Source of the DNA: Rhynchonema sp. JSB1_4
Lineage: Eukaryota; Nematoda; Chromadorea; Monhysterida; Xyalidae
Reading direction: 5' to 3'
Assembly: GCA_030248065.1 (NCBI GenBank)
Contig: JASAMV010009229.1
Location: forward strand, 1 to 64,000
DNA: 64,000 nt
Shown here: positions 58,948 to 64,000 of the stretch, in pieces
How the letters are laid out: every line of letters starts with the position of its first letter
Numbering within the stretch: the first letter of the stretch is position 1
The notes under the pieces: model-generated
Told to the model about the DNA's origin: nothing
The model's database searches: none
Seen by the model: only the letters and a program-made list of their open reading frames with translations
Program-made: the position numbers and the translations under genes

Positions 58948-59353
58948 CAGTGTAGTCCCTGGTCCGGCGCGGCGGTTAGGTGTACCTACCCCTTTTTCCG
59001 TGCGGCGGTTAGTGTACCTGCCTGGGGGGGACGGGGCGGAGACCCAAATTCAGGAAAAAGTCACTTTTTGAGGAAGAAAATTTGACCGATTTTTGCCCCT
59101 TTTAAAAAATTCTCCATAAAAAGGGTATTTTGGCGACTTTTGTCATCATTGACCCAAAAATCACCGCTATTTAGGCCTAAAGCTACCCATTTAGGCCTAA
59201 AAATGCCCATTTTAGGCCTAAAAATGCCGATTTTAGGCAAAAATTGAGGCGGTTAGTGTACCTGGCGCGGCGGTTAGTGTTATAGTGTACCTTGGTCGTG
59301 GCGGTCAGTGTACTCTAGGGGGGGGACCCCCTCTCCCCCCAGGAACTACACTG
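58948..59353. mobile_element. CAGTGTAGTTCCTGG family, copy 3
   Basis: Both ends are present (CAGTGTAGTCCCTGG and CCAGGAACTACACTG) with repeated GCGGTTAGTGTACC inside, but flanks TGGGTACC and GCTGTATT do not match. It may be a chimera of two copies. Confidence 0.6.
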
Positions 59354-59660
59354 GCTGTATTTAGGTTTTTACGGTAATCTGAAGCGGCTGGCCTCAAAAC
59401 GCCGTTTTCTGCCTTTTATAGGCGTGGATGATTTTCCAAAGATTTTTAACTCCTCTCATATTGGGTATTGGGTACTGTGCTCCGAGCTAGGGGGGAAGAA
59501 AATTTTTTAGGTCGAAAATTTTGATGAAAATGCACTCTAAAACGCTAACTTCGCGCGAAGCGCGCGATTTTTCGCCTATTTGGGAGTAAAAAATACCGAT
59601 TTTATACCATTTCGAGCCAAAAATCGCAACTTAGTGTACCAGCCGCCGGGCGGTGACCTA

Positions 59661-60096
59661 CCGTATTGTCGGAAATAAAACCCCCCATTAATTGAACCCC
59701 CTAAATGGCTCGAAATCAAAAATAGAGACCCCCATTAATTGACCCCCATTAATAGAACCCCACCCCCCCCCAACCGTCACCGTACCATAGATTAGGGGTA
59801 CGGTAAGGCTGTGCCGTGCTGTGCTGTTGTGTCAAACGTTGTTTAAGCTTGCGTACACAACAGAATACAGCTTTTTAAGCAGAATCGCCGCTGTTAAAAA
59901 AAACTTAGCAAAAAATACCGTAAACAAGCCATTTTTATGGGCATCAGTAACATCGATTTTTTTCGTCGTCGGGGGCCAAATGAAAAATATAACCCCCCCC
60001 CCCCCAATAATTCATCCCCCTGCCCCCATAAATTGAACCCCCAAAATGACCCCAGTGAAAAAATAGACCCCCCGGGTTCTATTTCCGACAATACGG
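59661..60096. mobile_element. TA-flanked MITE with CCGTATTGTCGGAAAT ends
   Basis: Ends CCGTATTGTCGGAAAT and ATTTCCGACAATACGG are perfect inverted repeats flanked by TA on both sides, the target of Tc1/mariner-type elements. The inside has CCCCCATTAATTGA units. Confidence 0.75.
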
Positions 60097-60109
60097 TACC
60101 AGAGGTGGG

Positions 60110-60250
60110 AATCGGGCCGGGTTATCTCGGCCCGGCCCGGCCCGACGAGGTCCGGGGGTCGGCCCGGCCCGGCCCGACAGTTCGGGCCGCAAAGTCCGGC
60201 CCGGCCCGGCCCTACTTGGAAAAAAGTCGGCCCGGCCCGGGATTTTTTCG
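60110..60250. repeat. GGCCCGGCCC tract, copy 2
   Basis: Nearly uninterrupted CGGCCCGGCC with a few unique bases; very high GC against AT-rich surroundings. Confidence 0.7.
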
Positions 60251-60475
60251 GCCCGACTTTTTCTGATGATCTTTTGAAGCAATTTTTTGGTGCAAAAATT
60301 ACTGTTTTTTTGGTTTAGAGAAATACCTGATAATCATGGAAGTCGGTACGGTACCTGTACCAGGATGGAGAGTCAACCTACCTACCTACTGTACCTAGGG
60401 GGGACCCCCACCCCCCCCCCTGCTACACCATTGGTGTCCACCCATATTCCGGATATAAAACGGTTCAATTGCCTG

Positions 60476-60750
60476 CAGAGGTCGCAATCGGGCCGGCCCG
60501 ACCTCGGGCCGGGCCGGGCCGCGATTTTGGGCTTTTGGCTCGGGCCGGGCCGGGCCGGGCCGGAGATTTGGAGCAGAGGTCGCAATCGGGGCCGGGTTTG
60601 GCCGGCCCGGCCCGGCCCGAGCCCCCAAATCTCCGGCTAGGCCCGGCCCGGCCCCACCCGTACCCCCAAACCTCCGGCCCGGGCCGGCCCCGAAGCCCCA
60701 AATCTCCGGCCCGGCCCGGCCCGGCCCGGCCCGGCCCGATTTTTTGGCTC
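60476..60750. repeat. GGCCCGGCCC tract, copy 3 (double)
   Basis: Two CAGAGGTCGCAATCGGG starts (60477 and about 60574) and a long GCCCGG run ending at 60740. Confidence 0.7.
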
Positions 60751-61230
60751 AGATTTTAACCCAATTTTTGTCATAATTTTTGCGATTTTTTTTGAACCTA
60801 TTTTTTGGTTGAAAACTACGGTGTTGCACAGTTGCAGGGGGTGGGAGGTCCCCCCCTAGATACAGTAGGTAGGTAGGTAGGTTGACGCTCCATCCTAGTA
60901 CACTAGGTAGGTCGCCGCCCGGCGGCTAGTACAGTAAGTTGCGATATTTGGCTCAAAATGGTATAAATATAAAATCGGTACTTTTCACTCCAAATTGGCG
61001 ATAAATCGCCGCGCTACGCGCGAAATTAGGGTTTTAGAGCACATTTTCTTCAAAATTTCGACCGAAAAAATTTTGTTCCCCCTTAGCCCGGCCGGTACAG
61101 TAGGTAGGTTGACGTCCCACATTTTTGGTGGTACTGTAGGTTGCCGTCTCTGCCTGCGTAGCCACACCACTGGTTGAAAATACATTTGGTTTCCATGATG
61201 GCTCGTCATATAGAGACTATACTGTCCTTA

Positions 61231-61585
61231 CTTGCCGCATCCGTCAGAACGATTTTAGCTATTTTTGACAAAAAAAATCCCTACATTTTTCAGTAAAATA
61301 AGTCACTTCAGAAGCTTCGGGCCGGGGTGCCCGGCCCGGCCCGGCCCGACCCTCCCCAACTCCGGCCCGGGCCGGCCCGGCCCGAGCCGGAAAGCCCAAT
61401 ATCGCGGCCCGGCCCGGCCCGGCCCGGCCCGAGGTCGGGCCGGCCCGATTGCGACCTCTGATTTGGAGGGTCGGGCCGGGCTGGCCCGGGCCGGCCCGAA
61501 GCTTCTGAAGTGACTTATTTTACTGAAAATGTAGGGATTTTTTTTGTCAAAAATACTAAAATTTCTGACGGATTCGGCAATCAAG
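61231..61585. mobile_element. Inverted-arm element around a GGCCCG tract
   Basis: Arms 61231-61328 and 61491-61585 are near-perfect complements (for example AGTCACTTCAGAAGCTTCGG). The centre is a GGCCCG tract containing the complement of CAGAGGTCGCAATC. Confidence 0.75.
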
Positions 61586-61609
61586 CGATCAGTATTGCTC
61601 ATCTGACGA

Positions 61610-62240
61610 CTACCCCCAGGCGGGGCGCAACCACGACCACCAAAAAGGGACGCAACCACCACCGGAAAAAACCCGGGGGCATCACGCAGGGGCAGGGGGG
61701 CGGGGTCGCCCCCACAAAAAAAAAAGCAAACCCCCCCACAGCGCCAAAACCCGCCAAACAACACACAAAACACAGCCCACACCCCCGCGGGAAGGGGCGG
61801 GGGGGGGCAAAGGGGGGCCGAGCCAGGGGGCAAAAGGGGGGGAAAGGGCCACAACGACACCGGCGCAGGGGGAACAAAAAAAAAGAAAACCAAACCCAAC
61901 GCGCAGCGCGCAACCCAAGGAGGAAAAGACCATTTCATGGCAAAAAACAATGTAAGCCGCGGGCGGCACCACAAGGACCGGGAGGAGCCAACCACCACCA
62001 CGACCAGGGGGGACCCCCAACCCCGCAACACCGTTTTCAACCAGTGGTCAAAAAAAATCGCAAAAAAGGCGGGAAACAAGAAAACGGCCCAAAAAGGGCC
62101 GCGCCGGGCCGGGCCGGAGAGGGGGCGGGCCGGGCCGGGCCGGAGGGGGGGACGGGCGGGCGGGCCCGGCAGGCCCGAGGACCAGAGGCGGCAAGCCAGG
62201 CGGCAAACCGTGGCGACCCAATTGCCTGCTTTCCTGTGTG
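61610..62240. other. T-depleted tract of doubtful quality
   Basis: About 630 bp with almost no T on the printed strand, made of A, C and G homopolymer runs. Long open frames on both strands here follow from this composition. The stretch near 62180 looks like a distorted CAGAGGTCGCAATC repeat. Confidence 0.6.
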
Positions 62241-63437
62241 GTGCCCCACCGTGAAACGGCTTGACGGTTCTCTTGAATTGACGAGCGGAGGAGCGTATGT
62301 ACGATCATTGTATGTATGTAAAGAAGGGCAGGATATGGGCACAATACTTTTTTGTTCATGAAAGCTTGACAGTTTAGTGTGTATCGATATCAAACATATC
62401 CACACTTACAAACCAAACATGCTTTCCATTAAAATACATCGTCGATTAGCAAAGACAGGACAGATATCGTTGATTTGGATCAAACGTCAAGCAAGATCAG
62501 CGTACCGACAGGTCAAACATTCGACACCAATCAATACCCCTTGCCACAACACACCGGGAAAAAGTGCACATATCAGTGGCTGCCAGTAGCTTTTCGTTTC
62601 CTTTTCGCCACGTTTGCAGAGATCGGCGGTGCGATTGTGCAAGAATCATGAAACCAAAGAACATTTCATCAATATCGACATGTCCATTGTTCATTTTTGT
62701 GTCGTTTCAAATAGGCTTAAAAATTAGAAGCAGCCCCCCTCTTGTTGAAGCCCGCTCAAATTGGAGGGGCGCTGAAAAAATAGAAGCCCATAGTTTTTCC
62801 TCTTGAGAAAATAGGATGTCAGAGAAGCACTGTTGTACGTACGATACGTTGATTTCTACCGATCTGCTTTCTTGTTTTTGAACAAGAAAGAGGACTGCGT
62901 TCTCGAGCCGCAACGTCGAACAATACAAGTTCAGTGAATGCGGTTATGAATCCAAAACTGGCGATACCGAAAAGTAACCATTTAAAGGTTTCTTTTTTGT
63001 TTCATGTCCATCTTCTGTTTTTTTTGACAAACTTCTCTTCATCTAGAGCGTGCAGTTGTTGACCGACAGATGTTGGACTGGACACATTTTCGAAAAGTTT
63101 CTAAATACGTTCCTCCACTCAGATTCGGGTTGTCTCAAGTTGGGTTGCATCCGAGTGGCACGGAACGACTGAATCATCAGCTTAGCGGTAAAGTTCTCGA
63201 ATGTCCACCATCTCCGTCCACCACCTCGAATGTCGAAACTTGTATCTCCGTCCACCATTCTCAAAAGTTGCAAAAAATTTAAATTTTTCAAAACTTCGGC
63301 CTAACCCGATCCGATTAAGACCTATGCAGCACCAAACCAAAAAAAATCGGGAAAACGGTTTGATGTTGATGGTTCTCTTGAATTGACGAACGGAGGCGCG
63401 TATATCATTGTTCTTTTATCACGTGTGGGGTTTGTGC
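62241..63437. other. Right-flank DNA without a supported gene
   Basis: Phrases GGTTCTCTTGAATTGACGA and GGGCAGGATATGGGCAC occur near 62270-62340 and again near 63370 and 63970, showing a dispersed repeat. A 63043-63291 open frame has no recognised domain. Confidence 0.4.
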
Positions 63438-63950
63438 CAGGGTTGGGCAAAAAAACGACGGCGTTTTTTCTTAAAAAAACGACGTTTTTTAAAAAAAAAA
63501 AACGCCTGGGTCGTTTTTCATTTTTTTTAAATCCTGAATTTCCTTGATTTTCCCTGATTTTTTCAGGGAAAGTACCCTGATCATCAAGGAAAATCAATTT
63601 TTTGTCCCATTTTTTTCAAAAAATTTTCGACCAATTTTTACTTTGTCGAGATATGTCGATATACGGAGTTTGACTTTCAGTGATGACCCCGGCCAAAGTT
63701 GGTCCCATGATGCGGGTCTGATATGGGATCTTAACAACTCGCTAGAAATGGGATGAAACCCACTTATTTTGCCTCAGAACACATAGAATTACTTCATTTA
63801 ACCACGTTTTCTTCCCAACATGAGCGTTTTCCAATTTTTTGGAGGCATATTTTGGTCATCTGGGCGTTTTAAAAAAAACGTTTTTTTTAAAAAAAACGAT
63901 TTTAAAAAAAACCGATTTTTTGGAAAAAAAACGTTTTTTGCCCAACCCTG
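63438..63950. mobile_element. hAT-like element with CAGGGTTGGGCAAAAA ends
   Basis: Ends CAGGGTTGGGCAAAAAAACG and CGTTTTTTGCCCAACCCTG. The flanks are a perfect 8-bp duplication GTTTGTGC (63430-63437 and 63951-63958). A truncated copy lies at 11483-11700. Confidence 0.88.
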
Positions 63951-64000
63951 GTTTGTGCAGGCCTTATAAGCAGGGCAGGATATGGGCACCATAACAATAA

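Noticed and set aside
61303..62361. Open frames of 258 and 283 codons on opposite strands
   Set aside because: Both run through the T-depleted tract and translate to low-complexity Pro/Gly/Arg or Phe/Val-rich sequence with no domain; composition explains them.

Overview
The window is nuclear DNA of a multicellular animal. Genes are cut by many GT-AG introns, the proteins carry animal domains (sushi, C-type lectin, AGAP-type ArfGAP), and short non-autonomous DNA transposons fill introns and flanks. Protein similarity is to my memory of insect, nematode and vertebrate AGAPs, and fits an invertebrate, perhaps an ecdysozoan. Short (TTAGGC)-like runs also occur, but I cannot name the species. All genes I can support lie on the minus strand, so each reads from high to low coordinate.

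From 1 to about 14.8 kb there is a head-to-tail cluster of three related secreted-protein genes. The left one (A, 392-734) shows only its first two exons, a signal peptide and the start of a sushi-like domain, and runs towards or past the left edge. The middle one (B, 1414-13131) can be assembled completely from 17 exons into one 926-residue frame: signal peptide, nine sushi/CCP-like domains, and one C-terminal C-type lectin-like domain. The right one (C, 14107-14802) shows its last two exons, forming one sushi-like domain and a stop codon.

From 16.7 to 56.4 kb lies one large gene for an AGAP (centaurin-gamma) protein. Twenty-one exons join in a single 928-residue frame: N-terminal conserved segment, Ras-like GTPase domain, split PH domain, ArfGAP zinc finger and ankyrin repeats. 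Three further coding exons in its 5' introns (48.2-48.6, 39.6-40.2 and 37.2-38.0 kb) have donors in exactly the phase needed to replace the normal N-terminus, so alternative promoters are likely. It should encode a GTPase-activating protein for Arf GTPases at endosomal or Golgi membranes.

Introns and the right-hand 7.5 kb are packed with short terminal-inverted-repeat elements, most flanked by 8-bp target-site duplications as in the hAT superfamily. No transposase is visible. Several are nested, and one sits exactly on a splice acceptor of gene B. From 56.7 kb to the end I see only repeats: GGCCCG-rich tracts, GGTATTG arrays, several elements, and a T-depleted tract that may be a sequencing or assembly artefact.

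A decamer, TGATGTTTCA, occurs at least 16 times, mostly at or within 40 bp of exon edges in both orientations. It is the least expected pattern I found.
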